Of a stretch of DNA of 64,000 bases, positions 7,252-14,828 are shown piece after piece. Both the position numbers and the translations under genes were made by a program. This DNA is from DASRJW01 sp964567755 (lineage in GTDB: Bacteria; Krumholzibacteriota; Krumholzibacteriia; G020349025): the NCBI GenBank assembly GCA_964567755.1, contig CAZMNW010000058.1:6330-70329 (forward strand). Direction: 5' to 3'. The number at the start of each line of letters is the position of its first letter. The stretch's first letter is position 1. The notes beneath the pieces are model-generated. The model did not search any database. It saw nothing but the letters and a program-made list of their open reading frames with translations, and was not told where the DNA came from.

Positions 7252-8343
7252 ATGAGTACAGCTAAGGATGGGCGACCGATGATGGATAAGCTTGCCGTCA
7301 AGCCAACGCCGGCGGAGGCGCTCATCGGCGTCGACGGGGCCGGTTATGAGACGCGCTGGGAGGCGATGAAGGGGAAGGGCTACCTGACTCCGAACGAGCT
7401 CTTCTTCGTCCGCAACCGCACCGCCACGCCGCGGATCGACGCGGAGAGCTGGCGGCTGCGGGTTGAGGGCCCCGCTGTTCGCGCGCCGCGCGAGTTCCGC
7501 TATGCGGAGCTGCTGGAGATGCCGGCGGTGACGCTGGTGCGGGCAGTGGAGTGCGCTGGGAACGGGCGCCGCTTCTTCGCCGCCGAAGGTCGGCCCATCC
7601 CCGGCGGCGCGCAGTGGGGCCTGGGCGCGATTGGCGTCGCCGAGTGGACCGGCGTGCCGCTGCGCGCGGTCCTCGCGCAGGTGGGCCTGAAGCCGACCGT
7701 GCAGGACGTCATGCTCGAAGGTCTGGACGAGGAACGCTTCGGGCGCCAGCTGCCGATTGCCAAGGCGCTAGAGAATGACACGCTGCTCGCCTACCGCATG
7801 AACGGCGAGCCGCTGCCGCCCGACCACGGCTTCCCTGTGCGGGCGATCGTCTCCGGTTGGGCGGCGGTGGTGAGCGTCAAGTGGCTGGGGCGGATCATCG
7901 TCGCCGAGGAGCCGCTCTACAATAAGTACAACACCGAGGAGTACGTCATGATCGGCCCCGGGTTCAGCCCGGAGCCGCCCGCCCTCGGCTCGCCGGTCAA
8001 GTGGATGAACGTCAACAGCGCTTTCGAGTTGACGTGGGACGCTCGCCTCCCCGCCGGTCCCATCACCCTCACCGGCCGCTCCTGGTCGGGTCTCAGCCGG
8101 ATCGCCCGCGTCGAGGTCAGCACAGACGATGCCGCCACCTGGCAGCTTGCCCGTCTCCTCGAGCCGGACCATCCACACGCCTGGTGCTGCTGGGAGTTCG
8201 CCTGGACCGCGCCCCCCGGCCGCCACGTGCTGCGCGCCCGCGCCACCGACGAGATGGGAAACACGCAGCCCGACTCCGCGCTCTTCAACGAGAAGGGCTA
8301 CCTCTATAACGCCGTCGTGCCGCATCCAGTCGTGGTGGAGTAG
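7252..8343 (+). CDS. Sulfite-oxidase-like molybdopterin oxidoreductase
   Basis: A 363-residue enzyme with an oxidoreductase molybdopterin-binding domain (about residues 45-225) and a Mo-co dimerisation domain (about 240-355, ending in the RATDEMGNTQP element). The molybdenum-ligating cysteine is Cys101 in AVECAGNGR. Other signatures are FVRNR, GEPLPPDHGFPVRAIVSGW and VKWLGRIIV. Members oxidise sulfite to sulfate or act on related substrates. No Tat signal is visible, so it appears cytoplasmic. The ATG follows AGAGAGGAA. It closes the redox/sulfur island that includes cysteine synthase-rhodanese; the functional link is inferred. Confidence 0.88.
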   Translation: MSTAKDGRPMMDKLAVKPTPAEALIGVDGAGYETRWEAMKGKGYLTPNELFFVRNRTATPRIDAESWRLRVEGPAVRAPREFRYAELLEMPAVTLVRAVECAGNGRRFFAAEGRPIPGGAQWGLGAIGVAEWTGVPLRAVLAQVGLKPTVQDVMLEGLDEERFGRQLPIAKALENDTLLAYRMNGEPLPPDHGFPVRAIVSGWAAVVSVKWLGRIIVAEEPLYNKYNTEEYVMIGPGFSPEPPALGSPVKWMNVNSAFELTWDARLPAGPITLTGRSWSGLSRIARVEVSTDDAATWQLARLLEPDHPHAWCCWEFAWTAPPGRHVLRARATDEMGNTQPDSALFNEKGYLYNAVVPHPVVVE

Positions 8344-8426
8344 AGGCGAGGGAGAGACAGAGACGGAGAGACAGGTGACGAGGAGGAATGCAATGAGCGA
8401 GCCTCGCGCGCCGGAAGAGGAGAAGC

Positions 8427-8558
8427 ATGAGCGCAGTTTTGGACGGCGCAGGGTTATCGCGAAGCGAGACCCTCTTGCCTGAAGATGAAGTGGAACCGGT
8501 GCGGCTGATCCTCATGGAGGCCCCCTCCTGTGCCTACCACGGTAGGCTGGCTGCGTAA
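8427..8558 (+). pseudogene. Short ORF probably cut off by IS insertion
   Basis: ATG 8427 follows GAAGAGGAGAAGC and opens a 43-codon frame beginning MSAVLDGAGLSRSE and continuing TLLPEDEVEPVRLI. It then runs into the sequence ahead of the IS110-family transposase and stops. A 29-codon frame overlaps it from 8393, also with a good binding site (GAGGAGGAA). Neither matches a family I know. The natural reading is the 5' end of a gene downstream of the molybdoenzyme that lost its remainder when the transposon landed between about 8490 and 8550. Confidence 0.35.
8532..8547. repeat. Hairpin GCCTACC-AC-GGTAGGC left of the transposase
   Basis: A 7-bp perfect inverted repeat about 40 bp upstream of the transposase start. 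A related hairpin with the same CCTACC/GGTAGG core lies at 9968-9986 on the far side of the gene. The pair may mark the edges or target structures of this IS110-family element, which would then be about 1.45 kb long, a normal size. Confidence 0.45.
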
Positions 8559-8586
8559 GTAGTCATCCAGCAGGAGGTGGAACCCG

Positions 8587-9630
8587 ATGCGATTTTATAG
8601 CAAGCGACACCGGTACTATTGTGGAGTCGATCTCCACGCCAGCAGCATGTACATCTGCATCCTGGACTCCGACGGTGAGATTGTGGTGCACCGGAACCTC
8701 AAGAGCCGGCCCGAGGTGTTCCTTGCGGAGATCGCCCCTTACCGCGTCGACATCGTCGTGGCTGCCGAGTGCGTGTTCACCTGGTACTGGCTGGCGGACC
8801 TGTGCGCCCGCGAGAACATCGCCTTCGTTCTCGGGCACGCTCTGTACATGAAGGCGATCCACGGGGCCAAGACGAAGAACGACCGCATCGATGCCCAGAA
8901 GATCGCCCTGCTGCTGCGCGGCGGGCTGCTGCCTCAGGCATACGTGTATCCATCGGCGATGCGATCGACTCGCGATCTTCTACGCCGTCGCTTGCACCTG
9001 GTGCGTCAGCGCGCCCAGCTGCTGACCCACATTCGGAACACGCACTATCAGTACAATCTCTCTGAACCCGCAGGAAGGGTCGCCTCAAAGGCGAACCGTG
9101 TTGGCATCGCCGAGAGTTTTCAGGACGCAAGCGTGCGCAAGAGCATGGAGGTCAACCTGGGTCTGCTCGCGTACTACGACAACGTGATCCGCGAGCTCGA
9201 AACCTACATTGGTCGGCTGGCCCAGGAACACGACTCCGAGTCTCTGAATCTCCTGCACTCGATTCCTGGGGTCGGCAAGATCCTTGGGCTGACGATTCTG
9301 TACGAGGTGCACGACATCCATCGCTTCCCGCGCGTGCAGAACTTCGCCTCCTATGCCCGGCTCATCCAGTGCGCGAAGGAATCCGCGGGCAAGAGAGTCG
9401 GAACGGGTGGCAGGAAGATGGGGAACGCGTATCTCAAGTGGGCCTTCTCCGAGGCTGCCGTGCTGTTTCTGCGTGGCAATCCGAGTGGGCAGAGACTCCT
9501 GAAGAAGCTGGAGCGCAAACAGGGCAAAGGCAAGGCCCTCAGCACTCTTGCCCACAAGATCGGGCGCGCCACGTATTACATGCTGAAACGGAGAACGACG
9601 TTCGACGTGATCCGATTCATGAACGCTTGA
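8587..9630 (+). CDS. IS110-family transposase (element 1)
   Basis: A 347-residue IS110-family recombinase. The N-terminal RuvC-like DEDD domain is clear (YYCGVDLHASSMYICILD, VVAAECVFTWYWLADL, AKTKNDRIDAQKIA). The C-terminal Transposase_20 domain with its catalytic serine region starts near LLHSIPGVGKILGLTILYEV and includes KESAGKRVGTGGRKMGNAYLK. The family inserts and excises circular DNA without terminal repeats, guided in known cases by a bridge RNA from the element's own end. CAGGAGGTGGAACCCG precedes the ATG. The non-coding 3' flank is strongly structured, see 9634-9753. It appears intact. Confidence 0.92.
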   Translation: MRFYSKRHRYYCGVDLHASSMYICILDSDGEIVVHRNLKSRPEVFLAEIAPYRVDIVVAAECVFTWYWLADLCARENIAFVLGHALYMKAIHGAKTKNDRIDAQKIALLLRGGLLPQAYVYPSAMRSTRDLLRRRLHLVRQRAQLLTHIRNTHYQYNLSEPAGRVASKANRVGIAESFQDASVRKSMEVNLGLLAYYDNVIRELETYIGRLAQEHDSESLNLLHSIPGVGKILGLTILYEVHDIHRFPRVQNFASYARLIQCAKESAGKRVGTGGRKMGNAYLKWAFSEAAVLFLRGNPSGQRLLKKLERKQGKGKALSTLAHKIGRATYYMLKRRTTFDVIRFMNA

Positions 9631-9633
9631 CAG

Positions 9634-9753
9634 GGAGAGCGAGTGAGCCCGGGGTCCAACTCGAGCCTTGAAGGCCGAATCTGGCGTCCGGATTCTGTTT
9701 GCGTGCGCCAGAGCTCTGGCAGTCCTACGGGTCTGATTGGCCACTCGCTCTCC
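9634..9753 (+). ncRNA. Candidate bridge-RNA region of IS110 element 1
   Basis: Starting three bases after the transposase stop, GGAGAGCGAGTG (9634-9645) is perfectly complementary to CACTCGCTCTCC (9742-9753), giving a 12-bp closing stem. Inside, TCTGGCG (9680-9686) pairs with CGCCAGA (9706-9712). Structured non-coding RNA at the 3' end of the transposase gene is the layout known for the IS1111 group of this family, where it supplies the guide. The function is inferred from position and fold only. Confidence 0.5.
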
Positions 9754-9757
9754 CCCT

Positions 9758-10045
9758 GGACCAGACGCGGAACGTCGCAGTGCTCGACCGCGTTTCTGCC
9801 CCTCACCACGGTCGTGGGCTGAGATCTCAGCTTGCACCTGCAGGAACAGAAACGAAGTCAGAAACCGGGAGCACGACGACAACCCTGCGACGACAGCCGC
9901 CGTCAAGAACGGCCCGGGGAAGATCATTGCTCTTGACGGGAGGGTGCCTTGTATCTTCCCCACGCAGCCTACCGACGGTCGGTAGGATCATCTCGACGGG
10001 TTCCGGGAGAGGGTCGCCGTAGTGGCCTTGAGGCTGAGTCCTCGT
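9758..10045. other. Non-coding spacer between the two IS110 elements
   Basis: No gene is apparent. The stretch holds a perfect 14-bp palindrome GCTGAGATCTCAGC (9818-9831) and a hairpin CCTACCGA-CGG-TCGGTAGG (9968-9986). The hairpin shares its CCTACC/GGTAGG core with the one left of transposase 1 and may mark the right edge of that element. Confidence 0.4.
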
Positions 10046-10066
10046 TTATGAGATTGGCGCCCTCGA

Positions 10067-10149
10067 CCGGTGCTCTGTGCTCGAACGGTATCCCGAGGCC
10101 TCGCACTGTCGGGCGTCCTCGCATGCACAAGGGTGAGCGCGAGCACCGG
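10067..10149 (+). ncRNA. Candidate bridge-RNA region of IS110 element 2
   Basis: CCGGTGCTC (10067-10075) is perfectly complementary to GAGCACCGG (10141-10149), a 9-bp stem enclosing 65 bases, in the non-coding left flank just upstream of the transposase. In the IS110 group the bridge RNA is transcribed from this flank. The position and stem fit, but loops matching target and donor were not checked. Confidence 0.45.
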
Positions 10150-10191
10150 CTCCGAGGCTCCCGGCGTTTCCCGTCGGACGGGAGGAACGGG

Positions 10192-11388
10192 ATGCGGTAC
10201 GTCGGCATCGACATCGCCGCCGAGACGCACGTGGTCGCCGCCGTCGACGACCAGCGAGCGATCGTGCTCAAGACCACGTCGTTCACCGAGGACGCTGTGG
10301 GCTACCAGAAGCTCCTTGATCTGCTTGGGTCTGCGGACAACACCCTCGTCGCCATGGAGGCGACCGGTCACTACTGGCGCAACCTGTTCGTGGTCCTTGC
10401 TGCCCTCGGGTTCAGCGTCGCGCTGCTCAATCCGCTGCGCACCCGGCGCTTCGCTGGCGAGGACCTCGAGCGCACCAAGACCGACGCCATCGACGCGCTC
10501 TCGATCGCACGCTTCGCCGCCGAGAAGCGCCCGGCTCCCACGCGGCTTCCCGACGCAGCGACCGAGGAACTTCGCGAACTCGTCCGGCTCCGCGATCGGC
10601 TTGTCCAGGACTTCGGGGACCGCACTCGCCAGCTCCACCGGCTCGTCGACCTCGGCTTCCCCGAGTTCACCCGGCACGTCCGCACGCTCAACAGCGAGCT
10701 GGCGAGCACGATCCTGCACGAATACCCCACTGCCGAAGCCTTCACCAGCGTCTCAGTCGCCCGGCTCGCGCGTTTGTGCTACGACGGTCGCCATCGGGTC
10801 GGCCGCGAGCTCGCCCGCGCGCTGCACGACGCCGCCAAGGTCTCCGTGGGCCGGCACCATGGTGCGGCCTACCGCGTCCACGTCCGCTACACCTGCGAGG
10901 ACCTCGACCTGTTGCGTCGGCGGATCCGCGAGGTCGAGGCCAGCATCAAGCGCAAGCTGGGCGACCACGAAGTCGGCTCGCTGTTGACCAGCTTCGACGG
11001 CATCGGCACCCAGACCGCGGCCCGGCTCATCGCCGAGTGCGGCGATCCCGCCGAGTTCCGCAGCGCCGACGCGCTGGCCGCGTACGTCGGCGTCGTCCCC
11101 GGCCTGAAGCAGTCCGGCAAGAGACGACCGTCTCGAGCAGGACTCACGCCGCACGGAAACGCGCGCCTGCGTGCTGCGCTCTGGATGCCAACCCTCACCG
11201 CCGTGCGCAAGAACCCCTGGCTGCGGGCGTACTACCAGCGCCTGATCGCACGCGGCAAGCTCCCGAAGGTCGCGCTCGTCGCGTGCATGCGAAAGCTCCT
11301 GCACGCCGTCTACTGGATCGCCACGCACCGACGCCCCTTCGTTTCACTGCTCTCGAACACCGACAGCCAAGCTGCACTCAACCCTTGA
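10192..11388 (+). CDS. IS110-family transposase (element 2)
   Basis: A 398-residue IS110-family recombinase unrelated in close detail to element 1. DEDD domain: MRYVGIDIAAETHVVAAVD, LVAMEATGHYWRNL, LERTKTDAIDALSIARF. C-terminal Transposase_20 domain: LLTSFDGIGTQTAARLIAEC, YVGVVPGLKQSGKRR, GLTPHGNARLRAALW (catalytic Ser/Gly region). ATG 10192 is chosen because GGAGGAACGGG sits directly before it; longer readings from upstream TTG or ATG codons would translate the structured left flank. It looks intact and therefore possibly active. Confidence 0.93.
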   Translation: MRYVGIDIAAETHVVAAVDDQRAIVLKTTSFTEDAVGYQKLLDLLGSADNTLVAMEATGHYWRNLFVVLAALGFSVALLNPLRTRRFAGEDLERTKTDAIDALSIARFAAEKRPAPTRLPDAATEELRELVRLRDRLVQDFGDRTRQLHRLVDLGFPEFTRHVRTLNSELASTILHEYPTAEAFTSVSVARLARLCYDGRHRVGRELARALHDAAKVSVGRHHGAAYRVHVRYTCEDLDLLRRRIREVEASIKRKLGDHEVGSLLTSFDGIGTQTAARLIAECGDPAEFRSADALAAYVGVVPGLKQSGKRRPSRAGLTPHGNARLRAALWMPTLTAVRKNPWLRAYYQRLIARGKLPKVALVACMRKLLHAVYWIATHRRPFVSLLSNTDSQAALNP

Positions 11389-11638
11389 TGGAGGTCACGG
11401 TATCTCATAAGAGTTGGACCCCTTGAGCTGATTTCAAACTGAAACGGCCGGCCCACCGAAGTGATGTCGTCACGGGTTATTGGCCCGCCGCACCGCAAGT
11501 TAGCCTCCATGACCTTCCATCCAGTTTCAATCCACGGGAGTCCCCGGGAGCGGGGTTCCTTGGAAAAGTCGGGAAGAATCCGGGAAGAACCTGCGACCGG
11601 AACCTAATAGACAACAGGTGCTCTGGAGGAGGTGGCGG

Positions 11639-12246
11639 ATGACGAGCATGGGAGATGCGGGATCGATGGAATGTCGGGACCCTGAAAACGAGATCCAAAG
11701 AACACTCGAGATCTTCGTTTCGAATGGCCAGGTCACCGAACTGCGCGTGCTCGGCACGGGAAGTGGCGTGGCCAGCGGCTACTACGACGATCCCGCAAAG
11801 CTGGCAGGGGACGCGACGTCGTTGAGCGGGAAAGCAACCGGTGTCTATTTCACGCTGAATCGCGTGAACCCGGAACTGTTGGCTCGGGCGACGAACCGGA
11901 TGCGTCGCTACAGCAAACATGCCACCTCGGATGTGGACATCATCAACCGAGACTGGATCCTCGTCGATTTCGACCCCACTCGGCCTTCAGGAATCTCTTC
12001 CACGAATGTGGAGCACGAAGCATCGATGGCTCGCGCAAAGAAATGCACCAAGTGGCTCCTGCAGCGCGATATTCCATCAAATGCGCTTGTTGTCGCTGAC
12101 AGCGGTAATGGGGCCCACGTCCTTCTCCGCATCGACCTTCCAAACGACGTGGAATCCCATGGGCTGATTAAGGCGATCCTTGCTGTGATCGACCTACAGT
12201 TCAGCGACGAGCACGTGAAGGTTGACGTGACAACCGGAAACGCAAG
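11639..12246 (+). pseudogene. Truncated primase/polymerase-like gene
   Basis: From ATG 11639 (preceded by GGAGGAGGTGGCGG) about 202 codons look like the catalytic core of an archaeo-eukaryotic-type primase. ILVDFDP gives Asp110 and Asp112, and DSGNGAHVLLRID gives the S/G-x-H motif with His160. After DVTTGNAS the sequence changes abruptly. The frame stays open to 12508, but that part is antisense to a polyketide synthase fragment, so the tail is chimeric. Such primases usually come from plasmids, phages or integrated elements. The 3' half and any helicase domain are missing. Confidence 0.55.
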
Positions 12247-12252
12247 CCCGCC

Positions 12253-12459
12253 TCCCCGAAAGAGCCAGGGCTCGCCCGCGCCGAAGTCCGGAAGAACGCA
12301 GTGCCGGTGTTCGATGCGCGATCCGCGGAACGCCGCGCGGAGCCGCCGGGCGCTCGCCGGTTCCAGGCTCGCGGAAAAGCGTTCGGCCAAGTCCGCCTGC
12401 GAGTACCGATACGAGGGGAGCGCCGTCCCCCAACCCAGAACGACGGTCGGCGACGTCAT
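12253..12459 (-). pseudogene. 5' fragment of a type III polyketide synthase gene
   Basis: Minus-strand reading from ATG (12459-12457) gives TSPTVVLGWGTALPSYRYSQ, then DLAERFSASL, SRIEHRHCVLPDFG and EPWLFRGG. This is the N-terminus of a chalcone/alkylpyrone synthase-like enzyme. It ends after roughly 69 codons where the primase-like gene begins on the opposite strand. The catalytic cysteine region, normally about 100 residues further on, is absent. The two genes meet tail-to-middle at about 12246-12253, so a deletion or recombination joined two unrelated loci, or the assembly did. Confidence 0.6.
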
Positions 12460-12539
12460 GGCGCGGTGCGATCGCGCCCGTTTCCGGGCCGCCGAGGGGG
12501 GTGGGTGAAGAATCGTCACGCCCGGCAGTCTAACCGCTC

Positions 12540-12800
12540 CGGCTCTTGGGTGGGGAAAGCCTCCCTCGGTACGCCGTACACACCCAAGCGGTGCAACGTC
12601 AGCGTCTCCTCCAGGCCCTCGGCCAGACTCGCAGCCGCCGACTGGTCTTTTGCTCCAGCTCGGCATGCAGCGCCTCGAGCGCCGCACGTGCCTCCGCGTA
12701 GGTCGGGCGGTCGTATGCCCATTGCAGTCGCCGGCGCCAGATCGCCTGCTCCTTCTTCGGCAAGTACCCAACCACGTTTCTGCGCCTGTGTCAGGCGAGG
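12540..12800 (-). pseudogene. IS256-type transposase relic
   Basis: The minus strand carries LPKKEQAIWRRRLQWAYDRP and PTYAEARAALEALHAELEQ in one frame. ASLAEGLEETLTLHRLGVYGV follows in another, so a frameshift lies near 12640. Both pieces are typical of the middle of IS256/mutator-type transposases. The TTN-ES motif expected right after is damaged and neither end of the gene is present. It is a dead remnant of about 260 bp. The following 12800-13058 contains no gene I can support. Confidence 0.6.
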
Positions 12801-13058
12801 CTTCGTGGAGGCGAGATGACGACTCGGTCCTGACCGACACGAGGACAAGCCGATAACGTGCCTGGCCAAAGAGGCTGCTGTCAGCGATTGGCTCCTCGCG
12901 TGCTACTCTTCATCTTGGCCCGGGCACATGAGCCCCTCGATGAGGCCGGGATACGAATACCGTCAGACAGACTGCAGTCGTCACCTGCTCGCTCACGGAG
13001 CCCACTTGCGGGAGAAGTCCAGATAGGCATGTTATCCGGCTCGCCCTCCGCCGTAAGG

Positions 13059-13877
13059 CTAAAAGACTGTGTTTGCAATGATGAGAATCTCCGAGACGGC
13101 ATCAGCGTGTGCGGCCGGACGTACAAAACCTCGAAGGACGTCGTCGTCCGGCAGAGCCAAAGAAACCAAACTCAAGCCGAAAAGACGCTGGCTGCATTCC
13201 AAAAGGGCTTCCGCAATTCCCACGGGGAAACCCAGCACACAATAGTTGGTTGCGAAGAGAAACAGTTGATCGGTCTCGGCTGAGCTATATCCGATCGGAA
13301 GAGCGCGTGATTTCCGCGTATGGTATTCGTCGAGGTACAGTAAATCCCACCGTGCTCCATCGAGGCTCACGATCTCGTAGACATCGCCCCCGGCGGCTGC
13401 GCCAAGACGATGGCAGATCACGTGACAGCCGCTATCGGTGAGCAGCTTGGAGAGGTAGCACAGCTCTCCGAGTGGACCATTCACGGGGATCGCGTTTTCG
13501 GGGTTGCGCCCGAATTCTCCAGCGGCACCCGGAAGGATGTCGAAACCACCGCCTGCAGCGATCCTGCGCTGAACTATTTTAGGTAAGGAAAGGTAATTCT
13601 GCGAGGAGTCACTCTCCAGGAGATCGCGCGCTTGCTCGATGGATAGCGTGACCCTAGACCTAGACGGGCCTCCCTTGGCGGAAGGGCTGGAAGAAGCTCG
13701 GCCAAGTAGGCGGTCTAGAAACGTGGTTCGCCATCGTTTGGTCCGCTCGGCTCGACGTCCAGCCAATGCGCGAGCCGCTTCACACTTGCCGTTACGGCAA
13801 TAGCCGTCCGTTGCTTGTGCCGTTGCGACCAGAATCGTGGCCCCGCATGCCTGACATGTTGTCTTCGGCTCTGCCAT
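13059..13877 (-). CDS. Orphan protein with N-terminal zinc ribbon
   Basis: A 272-residue protein I do not recognise. Residues 1-32 form a small Cys cluster (TCQACG, then GYCRNGKCE) that could hold one zinc. A basic, Arg-rich linker runs to about residue 75. The rest is a globular domain with GELCYLSKLL, GCHVICHRLGAA, YEIVSLDGARWDLLYLDEYHTRKS. It has no signal peptide or membrane segment. It stands alone among mobile-element scraps with no gene within 900 bp downstream on its side, consistent with a cargo gene of a former element. The start is ATG 13877; no clear ribosome site. Confidence 0.6.
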   Translation of the reverse strand: MAEPKTTCQACGATILVATAQATDGYCRNGKCEAARALAGRRAERTKRWRTTFLDRLLGRASSSPSAKGGPSRSRVTLSIEQARDLLESDSSQNYLSLPKIVQRRIAAGGGFDILPGAAGEFGRNPENAIPVNGPLGELCYLSKLLTDSGCHVICHRLGAAAGGDVYEIVSLDGARWDLLYLDEYHTRKSRALPIGYSSAETDQLFLFATNYCVLGFPVGIAEALLECSQRLFGLSLVSLALPDDDVLRGFVRPAAHADAVSEILIIANTVF

Positions 13878-13883
13878 GATCTC

Positions 13884-14828
13884 CGCTCGTGTGACCTAAC
13901 GCTTGCCGTTCACCTGCGGCCGACCACGACTGACCGCGATCTTTAAGAGAGACTCGCCTCGACAGGCGCGAGGCGCCAACACGACATCAGCGTCATCGTA
14001 GGGAAAGTGACTGTGAGGGCCGAGCCTACCGAAAAAACTACTCGCGGTCGCTCAAGCCCCAGCTTGGTCACGGCAGGCTCCTACATCTTTGATGCGTACT
14101 GGTCGAATGATACCCCGGCGCTCCTCCCACCGCCAGTGCTTTCGGTTCACCGCAGCGATTTCGTTTTCCGCGTAGGCTCTTGTCGAAACGTCGCCGTAGC
14201 GGCACCCTGAATTTCGGCCACACTCCCCCAACTACTTCTCGCTTTGGCTTCTTATCCCCGTACTTCTTCGGATCCAGGGTCAGCGCCATCAACCGCAGAC
14301 ACGGGATCTGCGCGTATGCATAGACGCACACCAGGCGCTGTCTCGCACCGACACTGTTGCATTTATCCTCTGCCTGAGATCGACCGTTCGAAACGATGCC
14401 GCTGGGTTCGTGCGGAGTGGTGGCTGGCATTAGCATTCCTGGCCTTTCTCAATCGCAAACTGCCGATCATGCTTTTCGGGTCAGGGATCTTCAGAAGACT
14501 CGACTTGTATTCAAGTTCCGCTCTCGTACAACCACGAGCAACGTCGTGAGAATTCGTTGACGTCGCACAAACCTCGTCGCGCCGTCTGCTATAATGCCAC
14601 CAATTCCAGGGGCGTTGAGGGAGGCGGTCGCGGCAGCCGTGGCCTCGATCCAAAGACCGCGAGCGCGTGCCCGGGTCGTTTATCGGGCCAATTCCAACTG
14701 ATGGGTCCAGGTCTCGGAATCACCCGGGATTTCGGTTCCGCCTTCGGCCTCCCCGCGCTCCTCCTCGCTCCCCCGGTGGTCACGCCGCCGGTGCCCGCTT
14801 CGGTGTCGCCGCATGAGGAGGAACAGCC
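13884..14828. other. Gene-poor stretch
   Basis: About 945 bp without a supportable gene. A minus-strand frame around 14310-14210 contains LTLDPKKYGDKKP, faintly like phage terminase small-subunit tails, but it is too short and isolated to call. A good -10-like hexamer TATAAT occurs at 14590-14595 without a correctly spaced -35 box. AGGAGG at about 14814-14819 is the ribosome site of the next gene. Base composition is less GC-rich than its surroundings, in line with acquired or decayed DNA. Confidence 0.4.

Larger units (their letters stand above)
10046..11410 (+). mobile_element. IS110-family element 2 with 9-bp inverted ends
   Basis: TTATGAGAT (10046-10054) and its reverse complement ATCTCATAA (11402-11410) bracket the second transposase, giving a unit of about 1365 bp. 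The left non-coding flank is 137 bp and the right only 13 bp, which is the IS110-group layout with the guide RNA at the left end. Short or subterminal inverted repeats are unusual but known in this family. The ends are proposed from the repeat alone, since the empty site is not available. Confidence 0.55.

Noticed and set aside
14068..14436. Minus-strand ORF with DPKKYGDKKP resembling a terminase small-subunit tail
   Set aside because: The resemblance is limited to ten residues, the rest is not protein-like, and no phage genes are nearby.
14557..14595. TTGACG and TATAAT as a sigma-70 promoter
   Set aside because: The two boxes are 27 bp apart, far from the usual 16-18; only the -10-like hexamer is mentioned in the gap entry.
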